From Archangium violaceum (GTDB lineage: Bacteria > Myxococcota > Myxococcia > Myxococcales > Myxococcaceae), in contig NZ_CP069396.1 in the NCBI RefSeq assembly GCF_016887565.1, forward strand, positions 7,918,001-7,982,000: DNA of 64,000 bases, in the 5' to 3' direction. The first letter of the stretch is position 1. Each line of letters starts with the position of its first letter. This document shows positions 1-8,869 of this stretch, piece after piece. Made by a program: the position numbers and the translations under genes. The notes below the pieces were generated by a model. That model did no database searches and was not told the origin of the DNA. It saw only the letters and a program-made list of their open reading frames with translations.

Positions 1-50
1 TGGAGCGCCCTCCTGCACTGACGCATCCGTTCGGCGCACCGGCCCGCTTC

Positions 51-1043
51 GTGGTAGTGGGGCGCTCGACCATGGACTCCCACCACGGCGCCGTCACGCT
101 TCAGATCAACCTCGCGCCCACCGACCTTCCCCACGCGCGCCACATCCTGCCGCACCAGTTGCGGCAGCTCGCGGCCTCCGTGGACGAGGTGCTGCTCGTG
201 CTGGACCTGCACCGCAGCAAGGGCCATCGCTTCGCGGCGGCGTGGGAGGAGCGCCGCCCGGGGATGGAAGCCCTGCTCGCGGAGCTGTGCGCACGCTACC
301 CGCGGGCGAAGGTGCGCGAGGTGGACTACTCGCCCACCACCGCCTCCGCCATGGCCGAGCGATTCTTCGGCGGAAAGCCCGTTCCCCTGAAGGACTCGCG
401 CGGCGGGCCGTACTACTCGTACGTGTACGGGCTGCACGCGGCGACGCACGATCTCGTCTTCCACCTCGACGCGGACATCCTCCTGGGAGGCGGCTCGCCC
501 ACCTGGGTGTCCGAGGCCGTACGGCTGCTGGACTCGCGGCCGGAGCTCCTCTACTGCGCGCCCCACCCCGGCCCTCCCGCGGCCGACGGGCGCCTGCGCA
601 TCCACCTGCGCGGTGGCATCGAGCCCGATTCCTCCGTGCCCTCCGGATTCCTGATGCGGCGCTTCAGCACCCGCGTCTTCCTGATGGACCGGCGCAGGCT
701 CCTCGAGCGGCTCGTGCCCCTCAAGCGCAAGCTGGCGCCCCCCATCCATCTGCTGCGGGCTCTGCGCGCGGGCAATCCCCCCTACCGCGAGCCGGAGAAC
801 ATCCTCACCCGGGCCATGGAGCGTGAAGGTCTGCGGCGGCTCGACTTCCTGGGCCAGTCGCCGGGGCTGTGGAGCCTGCACCCGAAGTGGCGCTCCAAGG
901 AGTTCTACGACGCGCTCCCCGAGGTCATCCGCCGGGTGGAGGCGGGCGACATGCCCGAGGCCCAACGCGGCGACGACGACCTCAACGACAGCCTCGTGGA
1001 CTGGACGAGCGCCCGGGCCGCCCTGCGCCAGCGCAAGTCCTGA
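51..1043 (+). CDS. Glycosyltransferase-like protein with DxD motif
   Basis: A 330-residue soluble protein with a GT-A style nucleotide-sugar site: a DAD motif sits in the stretch FHLDADILL near residue 140, preceded by a beta-alpha-beta start in which an acidic chain (DEVLLVLDL) follows a Leu-rich helix. It probably transfers a sugar to a surface or secondary-metabolite acceptor; the acceptor cannot be read from sequence. The first start codon is GTG at 51, but the frame is open without a stop back to base 3, so the true start may lie left of the window. An ATG at 72 is another choice. No good ribosome site precedes either. It ends 3 bp before the convergent hydrolase gene. Family assignment is moderate. 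Confidence 0.6.
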   Translation: MVVGRSTMDSHHGAVTLQINLAPTDLPHARHILPHQLRQLAASVDEVLLVLDLHRSKGHRFAAAWEERRPGMEALLAELCARYPRAKVREVDYSPTTASAMAERFFGGKPVPLKDSRGGPYYSYVYGLHAATHDLVFHLDADILLGGGSPTWVSEAVRLLDSRPELLYCAPHPGPPAADGRLRIHLRGGIEPDSSVPSGFLMRRFSTRVFLMDRRRLLERLVPLKRKLAPPIHLLRALRAGNPPYREPENILTRAMEREGLRRLDFLGQSPGLWSLHPKWRSKEFYDALPEVIRRVEAGDMPEAQRGDDDLNDSLVDWTSARAALRQRKS

Positions 1044-1046
1044 CGT

Positions 1047-2108
1047 TCAGGGCCTCGCACCCCGCTCCCTGTCGAGCAGCCACGAGGCGATGGCCTTCCC
1101 GCACGTCTCGTGGCGGTCGAGGAAGGCGAAGTGGCCGCTGTCCACCTCGACATAGGTGGCGAGGTGGCCGGCGCGTCGCGCGAGCTCGCGCATCAGGCGC
1201 GCGGGCATCATGGAGTCGTGCTGGCCCTGGACGAGCAGCACGGGGACACGAGGCGTCGGTGCCTTCGTCGTGGCCCCGGAGATGAGCACGAGTCCCCGGA
1301 GCTCCAGCCCGGGATGCGCGGCCCGCCCGGCCAGCACGCTCGCGCCCACCCCTCCATTGGAGAGGCCCCCGAGGTACACCCGCCGGACTCCGCGCCGCGC
1401 GAGCCATGCGTAGGTGCGCTCGAGGGTCTCCTCTCCCTGGCGCGACCACCAGTCCCCCATCGGCCCCACCGAGGGACAGACGGTGAGCGCGGAGATGGCT
1501 CGGGCCGCGCGCGCCATCTCCCAGCAGTACACGGCGAAGTTCCCCGTGTAGCCGTGGAGCATCACCACGGCGACCTCGGGCGAGGCCCCGCCCTCGGGAG
1601 GGATGACGAGGGTGTCGAAGGACTCGGGCGACTGGAGCCCCAGCCACGTCGCGATGGCGGGCGTGGCCACCGGCCCCTCGGCCTCGCGCAACCGGGCGAA
1701 GGCCGACTCGAGCGCGGGGATGAAGTCGCGCGTGTCCGAGCGGGGAAGCCGTCCGGAGAGGAGGAGCACATGCGCCGCCAGGAGCGTTCCATCCCGCTCC
1801 TCGACGAGGCGGTTGGTGAGCCGCGTTCCCTCGTCCGGCAGGCGCAGGGTGCGCAGGCCGTTGCCCTCCGCCAGCACGAGCCGCGCGCCCGCGACGAGCA
1901 CCAGGAGGCCGAGCCCCACCCGGGTCAGGCCGCGCCACTTCCGCCAGCGCTTCGTGAGGAGCCCCGCCGAGGTGACAACGGCGCCCACCACATACCCCCA
2001 GCCCGATGGGGACGCGCCGATGAAGAGGGCCGCCACGACGAGGAAGGCGGAGACCGGGCCGGCGAGGAGGCCGAGGAAGAACGCGAGCCGTGAGGCCGAG
2101 GTGTCCAT
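1047..2108 (-). CDS. Membrane-anchored alpha/beta hydrolase
   Basis: A 353-residue protein that starts with two to three hydrophobic segments (residues about 6-30, 38-50 and 66-80) and continues into an alpha/beta-hydrolase domain. The nucleophile elbow is G-L-S-N-G (GGLSNGGVG), the oxyanion region is VVMLHGYTGN, the acid is in QGQHDSMM and the catalytic His in DSGHFAFLD, all in the expected order. It is therefore a likely esterase/lipase or peptidase facing the periplasm. A longer frame reaches 2207, but the ATG at 2108 immediately precedes the first membrane helix and is preferred. It is divergent from the M35 protease gene. Substrate unknown. Confidence 0.75.
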   Translation of the reverse strand: MDTSASRLAFFLGLLAGPVSAFLVVAALFIGASPSGWGYVVGAVVTSAGLLTKRWRKWRGLTRVGLGLLVLVAGARLVLAEGNGLRTLRLPDEGTRLTNRLVEERDGTLLAAHVLLLSGRLPRSDTRDFIPALESAFARLREAEGPVATPAIATWLGLQSPESFDTLVIPPEGGASPEVAVVMLHGYTGNFAVYCWEMARAARAISALTVCPSVGPMGDWWSRQGEETLERTYAWLARRGVRRVYLGGLSNGGVGASVLAGRAAHPGLELRGLVLISGATTKAPTPRVPVLLVQGQHDSMMPARLMRELARRAGHLATYVEVDSGHFAFLDRHETCGKAIASWLLDRERGARP

Positions 2109-2498
2109 GTCGCCACTGTGGAGCACCCACCGGGCCCGGAGCGCCGCGCCTGGGTGAGTGGCCCCAAAGAGGTGCTGGACGGTCGGAGGCCATGCTCGAG
2201 GGCTCACGCCCGTGCCTTGCGCCGCACTTCAAAGAAGAACAGGCCCTGTCCGAGTTCAGGACACCCTGACGAGTCCATCGAACCCCGCGTGATGACTGGA
2301 GAACCATCACCCACATGTCACGACTCTTTACGCATCCACGCCTCGGAGGTGGAGCATGGATGCTCCACTTTGGCCGCATCGCCGCTGTAACCCTTCATTT
2401 CCACGAAATCGAGAAACTGGCCCACGCCTTGCTAGGGGAGACTCCTTGCCCCGGAAGCACGCAGCAGCAAGCTCCCCCCTGCAAAGGAAGTCGGTCGC
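2109..2498. promoter_or_regulatory. Divergent intergenic region with inverted repeat
   Basis: This 390-bp gap separates the leftward hydrolase gene and the rightward M35 protease gene. It contains no credible coding frame. Its one clear element is a perfect inverted repeat at 2349-2368, with 9-bp arms GTGGAGCAT/ATGCTCCAC around GG, about 130 bp before the protease start. It could be a regulator operator or an RNA hairpin. A ribosome site (AAGGAAG) lies at about 2484-2490 in front of the protease ATG. Confidence 0.45.
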
Positions 2499-3614
2499 AT
2501 GAGCAAGAACGTTCGAGGCGGATTCAAGTGGATGGCCGGATGGCTCGTGGGTGCGTCCCTCATCGGCGCCTGCGGCGCTCCCGCGGACGATTCCACGATG
2601 AACGGGGATGCGCTGGCACGGGAATCCCAGGAGCTGGCCTCCAAGGCCGTGTCGGTGCGGTTGAGCACGGACAAGGCCATCATCGGCGCCAACGAGAAGG
2701 CCTCGGTGACGATCACCCTCACCAACGACTCGCGTCACGCGGTGAAGCTGCTCAAGTGGTACACGCCCGCCGAGGGCCTGGAGGAGGAGCTGCTCCAGGT
2801 GAGGTTCGCCGGAACGCCCGTGGCCTTCCAGGGCCCGCACTACAAGCGGCCGGCGGCCCAGGAGAAGGACTACATCACCCTGGAGGCCGGTGAGAGCACG
2901 ACGAGCACGGTGGATGTCGGGGAGGTGTATGACCTGTCGAGGACGGGTCAGTACATCATCCGCTTCACCGTGGCGCCCAAGCAGCTCCACGGCAACGCCG
3001 CCCTCCAGGGCGGGACGATCGAGTCCAACGAGGTGAGCCTCTGGGTCGAGGGCCGCACCCTCGCCCAGGCCAGGCCGGGTGACGTGGTGACCGTGGGCAG
3101 CATCTCGTTCAGTGGCCGCTGCTCCACCACGCAGCAGTCCACCCTCCTTGACGCCATCAACGCCGCCAGCGCCATGGCGAACGACTCGAACGCCTACCTC
3201 ACCGGCAATACGCCCTCGGGCACGCCGCGCTACACCACCTGGTTCGGCGCCTTCTCCAGCAGCGGCTGGAGCACCGCGCAGAGCCACTTCGTGAAGATCA
3301 AGGACGCCTTCGACACCAAGCCGATCACCGTCGATTGCGGCTGCAAGAAGAGCTACTACGCCTACGTCTACCCGAACCAGCCCTACACCATCTACGTGTG
3401 CAACGCCTTCTGGTCCGCGCCCATGACCGGCACGGACTCCAAGGGCGGCACGCTCATCCACGAGATGAGCCACTTCACGGTGGTGGCTGGCACGGATGAC
3501 CACGTGTACGGCCAGGCCGGCGCCAAGAACCTGGCGCTCACCAACCCGACCAACGCCCTCGACAACGCGGACAACCACGAGTACTTCGCCGAGAACACCC
3601 CGTTCCTGCAGTGA
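2499..3614 (+). CDS. M35 family (aspzincin) metalloendopeptidase, lipoprotein
   Basis: A 371-residue secreted zinc protease. The zinc site is complete for the deuterolysin/peptidyl-Lys metallopeptidase family: HEMSHF gives His321, Glu322 and His325, and GTDDHVYG gives the third ligand Asp334. The N-terminus is a signal peptide ending in the lipobox-like IGAC at about residue 25, so it may be lipid-anchored before release. Residues about 50-190 form a beta-rich propeptide-like domain, and the catalytic domain occupies the last 180 residues with conserved Tyr-rich and Cys segments (DCGCKK, YVCNAF). Known relatives in Aeromonas and basidiomycetes cleave before Lys; that specificity is an inference here. 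It probably acts in predation or protein scavenging. AAGGAAG precedes the ATG. Confidence 0.88.
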   Translation: MSKNVRGGFKWMAGWLVGASLIGACGAPADDSTMNGDALARESQELASKAVSVRLSTDKAIIGANEKASVTITLTNDSRHAVKLLKWYTPAEGLEEELLQVRFAGTPVAFQGPHYKRPAAQEKDYITLEAGESTTSTVDVGEVYDLSRTGQYIIRFTVAPKQLHGNAALQGGTIESNEVSLWVEGRTLAQARPGDVVTVGSISFSGRCSTTQQSTLLDAINAASAMANDSNAYLTGNTPSGTPRYTTWFGAFSSSGWSTAQSHFVKIKDAFDTKPITVDCGCKKSYYAYVYPNQPYTIYVCNAFWSAPMTGTDSKGGTLIHEMSHFTVVAGTDDHVYGQAGAKNLALTNPTNALDNADNHEYFAENTPFLQ

Positions 3615-3683
3615 GCGGGTTCTGGCGGTGAGCGCGCGGGAGCCCTCCAGACAGGGGGGCCCCGTGCATGCTATGGGCGGCGC

Positions 3684-4151
3684 ATGCCGAACAAGACGCT
3701 CATCGACGGACTGGACGGACTCAAGGCACTTCGCGGACAGAAGCTCGGCGCCTCCGAGTGGAAGGAGCTCGCGTACGAGGACATCGCGCGCTTCGCCGAG
3801 GCCACGGGGGACTTCCAGTGGATCCACCTGGACCGCGAGCGGTGCAAGCGCGAGTCGCCTTTTGGAGTGCCCATCGCCCATGGGTACTTCAGCGTCTCGC
3901 GCATCGCGGGGCTGTTCTTCGAGGTCGTGGACATCCGCGGCTTCGCGCTCGTCCTGAATTACGGCCTCAACAAGGTCCGATTCCCCGCCCCGCTCAAGCT
4001 GGGCGCCCGCTACCGGCTGAGCCTCGAGCTGGCCGAGCTCAAGGACATTCCCAAGGGTGTCGAGGCCCTGCTGCTCGCGAGCATCGAGATCGAAGGCGAG
4101 TCCAAGCCGGCGTGCGCCGCGGAGGTGCTCTACCGCTACATGCTCGGGTGA
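3684..4151 (+). CDS. MaoC-like (R)-specific enoyl-CoA hydratase
   Basis: A 155-residue single-hotdog protein. It carries the hydratase-2 signature: the catalytic Asp/His pair in ATGDFQWIHLD (residues about 41-49) followed by SPFGVPIAHGYFSVS, where the HGY segment forms the active-site edge. Length and layout match single-domain MaoC hydratases that add water to trans-2-enoyl-CoA to give the (R)-3-hydroxyacyl-CoA, used in fatty-acid or polyketide supply. It stands alone, 69 bp after the protease gene and convergent with the deacetylase gene. The ATG at 3684 has no clear Shine-Dalgarno sequence; a TATGGG stretch 12 bp upstream leaves open a leaderless transcript. Confidence 0.85.
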   Translation: MPNKTLIDGLDGLKALRGQKLGASEWKELAYEDIARFAEATGDFQWIHLDRERCKRESPFGVPIAHGYFSVSRIAGLFFEVVDIRGFALVLNYGLNKVRFPAPLKLGARYRLSLELAELKDIPKGVEALLLASIEIEGESKPACAAEVLYRYMLG

Positions 4152-4458
4152 GCGCCTCGCGCCTCCACGGAGACCTTGCAGGCGGAGGCGCGGACCACCG
4201 GGCTCCGAGGAGAGAATCCCCTGGGAAGAGGGCGTCGCGGCCGCGGTGTTGAAGAGTGCGAAGTGGCCGTGATCCGAAGATTGCCGCACGTGGTCGTCAC
4301 GCAAGTGCACAGCGCTCGACGTGGACCCACGGGCCGTCAGGCCCAAGGGCCGTCGATTCGAATCATCGTTGAAGGTGCGTGCACCCTCGCAAGCACGGCA
4401 CTTCCCCGGAGGGGGGCGGAAACGCCCCCCTTCGTCGTTGCGGGCCCCCGCGACTCCC
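4152..4458. other. Intergenic region between convergent genes
   Basis: This 307-bp gap lies between the MaoC gene and the oppositely oriented deacetylase gene. No coding frame is convincing. It contains a short hairpin GGGCC-GTCA-GGCCC at about 4332-4345, a palindromic GATTCGAATC near 4355 that superficially resembles a tRNA T-arm, and the strong hairpin listed separately at 4411-4430. I could not fold a tRNA here. Confidence 0.5.
4411..4430 (+). terminator. GC-rich hairpin terminator
   Basis: Eight perfect base pairs (GGGGGGCG with CGCCCCCC) close a GAAA tetraloop. Only two T residues follow on the plus strand. Position between two convergent genes suggests a shared, possibly bidirectional transcription end. 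Confidence 0.65.
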
Positions 4459-5577
4459 CTACTCCTCGCGGCAATCCACCCAGCTCACGCCCGAGCCACG
4501 CGTCTCGCGCCAGATGCGCGGGAGGGCCTCGAGCGCCTTCGGGTGGATGTCGTGGAACAGGATGTTCCCGTGCCGCCACAGCAGCATCAGCGACAGCACA
4601 CGCCCGGCCGCCTTCGAGCCCGTGGTGCGCGCGTGCCAGTCCTGGGAGTCGATGTTCCACAGAATGCTCTTCATTCCGACGTGTTCCAGGGCCTGGAGGA
4701 AGGACGCGTTGCGCTGGCCGTACGGCGGGCGGAACAGCGTCAGCTTCGCCTGACCCTCCGGCAGGCTCTCCGCGAGCCGGGCGTGGAAGGACTCCATTCC
4801 CGGCACCGCGCCGGCCCAGGTGACATGGGAGCGGTGCTCCTGTCCGTGCGAGCCGACGCACATCCCCGCGTAGAGCGCCCGGAACTGCTCCACCGAGGTC
4901 GCCTTCCGCCGGGACTCGTACTGGGTGCCCAGCAGGAAGAAGGCCGCGTGGATGCCCTCGGCCCTGAGCCGCGTGGTGAGCGTGTCCGTACCGCCGCCCC
5001 TGGGCGTGGGGCCGTCATCGAAGGTGAGCAGGAAGTGCCGATCCGGCAGCTCGAGGCCGAAGCGCTCGGAGGACGCCAGCGGGAAGATCTCGCTCGTCAC
5101 CCTCGGGAACAGCCCCGCCAGCCGGACCTGCTCGTACAGGTAGCCCTGGTGGAAGGGCTTCTGCTCCGCGTACCAGGGCGCCAGCTCCGCCGGCAGCTTC
5201 CCGAGGCCCGTCCGCGCGGTGGTGACCAGCGCCTCCCAGCTCGGGGGCACCTGGCCCTCGCAGAAGAGCTCCCCGGCGATACACGTCTCCCGGGCCTTCG
5301 CGAAGTTCTCCACCAACACCTTCCGCATCCACGCCTTCCACCGCGCCACCGACGCGGCGTCCCCCGAGGCTCCTTCCCGTGTGTCGGAGTCCGCCAGCGC
5401 CTCGACGAACACGGCGAGCTCCGCGCGGGAGGCCACATCGAAGGCGCTGGGAGATTCCAGCGGCCAGGGCCAGTGGGCGCGCTCGGTCACTGACACCTTC
5501 AGGCCCGCCGCGTGGGCGGAAGACGCGAGCAGCGGGACGCAGAGGAGCGCGGTCAGGAGGCGGAACGAACGGAACAT
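4459..5577 (-). CDS. Polysaccharide deacetylase (NodB-type, CE4)
   Basis: A 372-residue secreted protein with a signal peptide (MFRSFRLLTALLC... ending near SAHA). Residues about 175-350 form a NodB homology domain with motif 1 TFDDGP, motif 2 SHGQEHRSH (the His-x3-His metal pair) and motif 3 RPPYGQRN; a later LFHDIH supplies the conserved Asp/His motif. The expected role is metal-dependent removal of acetyl groups from a cell-wall or extracellular polysaccharide in the periplasm. The first 170 residues are an extra N-terminal domain with no recognised family. The ATG at 5577 is preferred to the much longer frame because the signal peptide begins there, with AGGACTCC-like purines upstream. 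The vWA/TPR gene lies 38 bp upstream and is probably cotranscribed. Confidence 0.88.
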   Translation of the reverse strand: MFRSFRLLTALLCVPLLASSAHAAGLKVSVTERAHWPWPLESPSAFDVASRAELAVFVEALADSDTREGASGDAASVARWKAWMRKVLVENFAKARETCIAGELFCEGQVPPSWEALVTTARTGLGKLPAELAPWYAEQKPFHQGYLYEQVRLAGLFPRVTSEIFPLASSERFGLELPDRHFLLTFDDGPTPRGGGTDTLTTRLRAEGIHAAFFLLGTQYESRRKATSVEQFRALYAGMCVGSHGQEHRSHVTWAGAVPGMESFHARLAESLPEGQAKLTLFRPPYGQRNASFLQALEHVGMKSILWNIDSQDWHARTTGSKAAGRVLSLMLLWRHGNILFHDIHPKALEALPRIWRETRGSGVSWVDCREE

Positions 5578-5615
5578 GGGAAGGGAGTCCTCTCGGAGAC
5601 GTGCGGGCGGGAGCG

Positions 5616-7367
5616 CTACCTCGCGACCTCGACGTCGCCCTGCTTGCGCTGCATGCGCAGGATCGCGTCGTCGTAGACCTTCATGGGCCGGTTCTGGTTC
5701 GCCCACCAGAAGTTCTGCTCGGCCTGCTTCCAGTCCCCCTGGGCCTCGAAGATGCGCGCGATGTTGTAGTACGAGCTGGCCATCACCCCATTCTTCCCCG
5801 AGCCCCGCGCCAGCGCGATCGCCTTGCGGTTGGCCCAGATGGCGTTCGGGAAGTCGCCCACCTTCTGGTACGCCAGCCCCAGGTTGCTGAAGGCCTGCGC
5901 GTGCGACGGATCCTTGTCCACCGCCTGCTGGTAGAGCGCGATCGACTCCTTCAGCTTGCCCTGGTGGTAGAGCTGCTCGCCCTTCTTGTTCAGCGACTGC
6001 GCGCTGTCCGTCTCGGCCACCGTGCGGCGCGAGCGGGAGATGCGCTCGAGCAGCGCCGGAGGCTCGCCGGTGTACACCTGCACCTCGGCGAGCCCCGTCA
6101 GGTCCGAGCCGCCGTACACGCTGACGATCTCCAGCTCCAGCGAGCCGGCGGAGACCGCGGGGGAGAGGTCGAACTCCTGCCGGCCCTTGCCCTTCTCCAG
6201 GGTGACGACCTTGCTGTAGCTCCCGAGCGTGAGCCGCACCTCCTTGGGGCACCCGTAGCCGGCCGGCGGCGGAGTCAGCGCCACGCGGCTCACGGACTCC
6301 TGCTTCTCGAAGCGCATGTGGAGCCACTCACCGATGCCCTGGCCGGGCACGCCCTCGGCCCACACCGTGTCCGGCGAGCCGTCCACCACGTGGAGCGGCG
6401 CATAACGGCTCTCCTCGCCCGCGAAGAAGTCCATGCGGGAGCTGGCGGTCACCCAGCTCGGCGCCTGGTACTGCGTCGCGTCCAGGCCGGTGTCCTTGCC
6501 CACCTTCACCCGCACCTCCACGGCGCGGCGGGTGGCATCGTCCTGCGGCCGGGGGCTGCGGTAGCTGACGACGTAGTTCACCGCGACACCGCCCGCGAGC
6601 GAACGGACGATCTCCTGGAAGTCGCCCGAGTCCTTGTCGAAGAAGGTGCCGCCCAGCCGCTCCGGCATCCAGTGGTAGGGCTCCAGGTCCGGCCCCACCA
6701 CGTGCAGCTGCACGCCCTTGGACTGGAGCGACTCCACGACGCCCTGCGCGGTGCGGGAGGTGATCGAATCGCTGGAGTGGAAGGAGGCGTCGGTGACGAG
6801 CAGGAAGACCTTCTTGGCGCCCGGCCGGTGCGGCAGCTTCGAGGCCTCCACGAGCGCATCGAGCTGGTTCTCCGGCTCGTCGTCCCCGCCATCCGCCGTC
6901 AGCTTCGAGAGCTGCCGTTTGAACGCCTCCACGTCGGAGGTGTACGGAAACACGCGCTCGACGCGATCCGAGTACGAGACGAGCGCGAGCCGGAAGTCGA
7001 AGCCGCTGTCGCCGAGGATGTCCGCGAACTGGCGCGAGCGCTCCACCAGGCCGGCGATCTCCTCGCTCATGCTGCCCGTCTGGTCGAACACGAAGACGAC
7101 GTCCACCGGAGAGGCGGTGGCGGTGCCCTCCTGGCGCTGCTCCTCGAAGGAGACGAGCTCCCCGGGGCTCATGTCCTCGCGCACGGAGAAGGCCTCGCGG
7201 GTGAGCCCGCCAATGCGCTTGCCCGTGCCGCGATCGCGCACGTTGACGGTGAGCTTGATGAAGGGGAACTGGCTGCTCTGCGGAGTGATGATGACCTCGG
7301 GCGCCGCGGCTCCGGCGGTGGAAGCGGCGAGGCACAGCGAGGCGGCGAAGGACTTGAACCAGCGCAT
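5616..7367 (-). CDS. Secreted von Willebrand A domain and TPR protein
   Basis: A 583-residue protein with an N-terminal signal peptide (MRWFKSFAASLCLAAS, cleavage near AGA). A vWA domain follows at about residues 80-280, with a MIDAS of the form D-Q-T-G-S in VFVFDQTGSMS and the partner Asp in LLVTDASFHSS. Residues about 320-430 look like a discoidin/F5-8-type beta domain (VVDGSPDTVWAEG ... GEWLHMRFE). Three TPR-like units occupy about 470-575 (QLYHQGKLKESIALYQQAV, FSNLGLAYQKVGDFPNAIW, YYNIARIFEAQGDWKQAEQ). It probably scaffolds protein interactions outside the inner membrane. It sits directly upstream of the deacetylase gene on the same strand. The domain order is unusual. Confidence 0.78.
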   Translation of the reverse strand: MRWFKSFAASLCLAASTAGAAAPEVIITPQSSQFPFIKLTVNVRDRGTGKRIGGLTREAFSVREDMSPGELVSFEEQRQEGTATASPVDVVFVFDQTGSMSEEIAGLVERSRQFADILGDSGFDFRLALVSYSDRVERVFPYTSDVEAFKRQLSKLTADGGDDEPENQLDALVEASKLPHRPGAKKVFLLVTDASFHSSDSITSRTAQGVVESLQSKGVQLHVVGPDLEPYHWMPERLGGTFFDKDSGDFQEIVRSLAGGVAVNYVVSYRSPRPQDDATRRAVEVRVKVGKDTGLDATQYQAPSWVTASSRMDFFAGEESRYAPLHVVDGSPDTVWAEGVPGQGIGEWLHMRFEKQESVSRVALTPPPAGYGCPKEVRLTLGSYSKVVTLEKGKGRQEFDLSPAVSAGSLELEIVSVYGGSDLTGLAEVQVYTGEPPALLERISRSRRTVAETDSAQSLNKKGEQLYHQGKLKESIALYQQAVDKDPSHAQAFSNLGLAYQKVGDFPNAIWANRKAIALARGSGKNGVMASSYYNIARIFEAQGDWKQAEQNFWWANQNRPMKVYDDAILRMQRKQGDVEVAR

Positions 7368-7548
7368 GAGGGCACCTGCGGATGAGGGATACCCTCCCCC
7401 AAAGCACGCGGCGTGCCGATGGCCGGGCAGGCGGACGAGCCCAGGAAAGGCTCCTCCTGGCCACGGTCTCGGCCCCTCGGAGGCCAGGCGACGTGGCCGG
7501 GCAGCCACATCGCGCGGACCGGCGACCACGGGGCGCGGTCCCCCTGGG

Positions 7549-8733
7549 CTACGCCGCGCGCTGAGTCAAGATGCCCGAGCGGCCGATGCGCTCGACGGCC
7601 TCGGCCAGCCGCGCCTCGCTCTGCACGAGGGCGAGGCGCACATGACCCTCGCCCATGGAGCCGAAGCCACTGCCGGGCACCACGGTGACGGCGGCCTGCT
7701 CCAACAGCGCCATGGCGAAGGAGAGACTGGACTCGAAGCCCCGGGGCACGGGAGCCCAGCAGAACATGGTGGCCTTCGGCTTGGGGATGGCCCAGCCCAG
7801 ACGGTTGAGCCCATCCACCAGCACGTCCCGGCGGCGCTGGTAGGTGGAGGCCATGTCGTCCACGCACTGCCGGGGCCCGGTCAGCGCGGCGACGGCGGCG
7901 ACCTGGATGGGCCGGAAGAGCCCGTAGTCGAGGTGGGCCTTCACCTCCGCCAGCAGCCCGAGGAGCCGCGCGTTGCCCACGGCGTAGGCGATGCGGGCTC
8001 CCGCGAGGTTGTACGTCTTGGACAGGGAGTTGAACTCCAGGCCCACCTCCCTGGCGCCCGGCGTCTCCAGGAAGCTGGGGGGCCGGTAGCCGTCGAAGGA
8101 CAGCTCGCTGTAGGCGGCGTCATGCAGGATGACGGTGCCGTACTTGCGAGCGAAGGCGACCGCCTGCTCGAAGAAGCCGGGCCGGACGACGGCGGCCAGC
8201 GGGTTGCTCGGGTAGTTGAGGATGAGCAGCTTCGCCCGCCGCTTCACGTCCTCGGGAAGGGCCTCCAGGTCCGGGAGGTAGCCGTGCTCGGCCTTCAGGG
8301 GCACGGGGTAGAGCTCCGCTCCGGCCAGGACGGGCCCCGCGGTGTAGATGGGGTAGCCGGGGTCGGGCACCAGCACCAGGTCCCCCGGATCGGTGACCGC
8401 CTGGGTGATGTGCGCCAGGCCCTCCTGCGAGCCGGTGAGCCCCAGCACCTCGGTGTCCGGATCGAGCGCCACGCCGAAGCGGCGCTGGTACCAGCCGGCC
8501 ACGGCCTCACGGAAGGCGGGCAGGTCGCGCATCGGGTACCCGTAGTTGCCCGGGTCGCGGATGGCCTGGGCCATGGCCTCGGTGATGTGCGGAGCGGGAG
8601 GGAGATCCGGGCTGCCGATGGACAGGTTGATGACGTCGGCGCCAGTGGCGAGCTTGCGTTTGCGCGCCTCGTCCATGGTGGTGAAGACGGCGGCGGCGAG
8701 TTTCTCGAGACGCTGGGGCTTGCGCATGGACAT
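7549..8733 (-). CDS. PLP-dependent aminotransferase, class I/II
   Basis: A 394-residue fold-type I aminotransferase of the size and layout of LL-diaminopimelate/alanine-type transferases. Visible features are the substrate motif INLSIGSPD, the cofactor ring-stacking GSQEGLAHI, NYPSNPL (the Asn that contacts the pyridoxal), the Tyr in HDAAYSELSF and the Schiff-base lysine in SLSKTYNLAG. Substrate cannot be fixed from the sequence; broad alanine/DAP-type specificity is the best guess. ATG at 8733 has AGAGGGGG eight bases upstream and is preferred to 8754 or 8727. It stands between the vWA gene and the GH16 gene, all leftward. Confidence 0.88.
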   Translation of the reverse strand: MSMRKPQRLEKLAAAVFTTMDEARKRKLATGADVINLSIGSPDLPPAPHITEAMAQAIRDPGNYGYPMRDLPAFREAVAGWYQRRFGVALDPDTEVLGLTGSQEGLAHITQAVTDPGDLVLVPDPGYPIYTAGPVLAGAELYPVPLKAEHGYLPDLEALPEDVKRRAKLLILNYPSNPLAAVVRPGFFEQAVAFARKYGTVILHDAAYSELSFDGYRPPSFLETPGAREVGLEFNSLSKTYNLAGARIAYAVGNARLLGLLAEVKAHLDYGLFRPIQVAAVAALTGPRQCVDDMASTYQRRRDVLVDGLNRLGWAIPKPKATMFCWAPVPRGFESSLSFAMALLEQAAVTVVPGSGFGSMGEGHVRLALVQSEARLAEAVERIGRSGILTQRAA

Positions 8734-8804
8734 GAGCGGCGCCCCCTCTATCACGCCCGGATGGCGGCGGGGGCTCCCGGGTGAACCGGCCCGACCCCGC
8801 CCCA

Positions 8805-8839
8805 GGCAGTCGGAACGTGAGGCAGCCTGGCCGACTGCC
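8805..8839 (-). terminator. Hairpin downstream of the GH16 gene
   Basis: Nine-base arms GGCAGTCGG (8805-8813) and CCGACTGCC (8831-8839) flank a 17-base loop, starting 31 bp past the GH16 stop in the direction of transcription. There is no T-run, so it may be a processing or weak termination hairpin. Confidence 0.5.
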
Positions 8840-8869
8840 CCACGTGCTCAGGTGACCAACGGGGCCGCG

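Noticed and set aside
2118-2390. Small plus-strand frame in the divergent spacer
   Set aside because: It has no ribosome site and unsuitable composition, and it crosses the likely promoter region.
4345-4375. GATTCGAATC resembling a tRNA T-arm
   Set aside because: The flanking bases do not pair as a 5-bp T stem, and no acceptor stem, anticodon arm or CCA end can be built on either strand.
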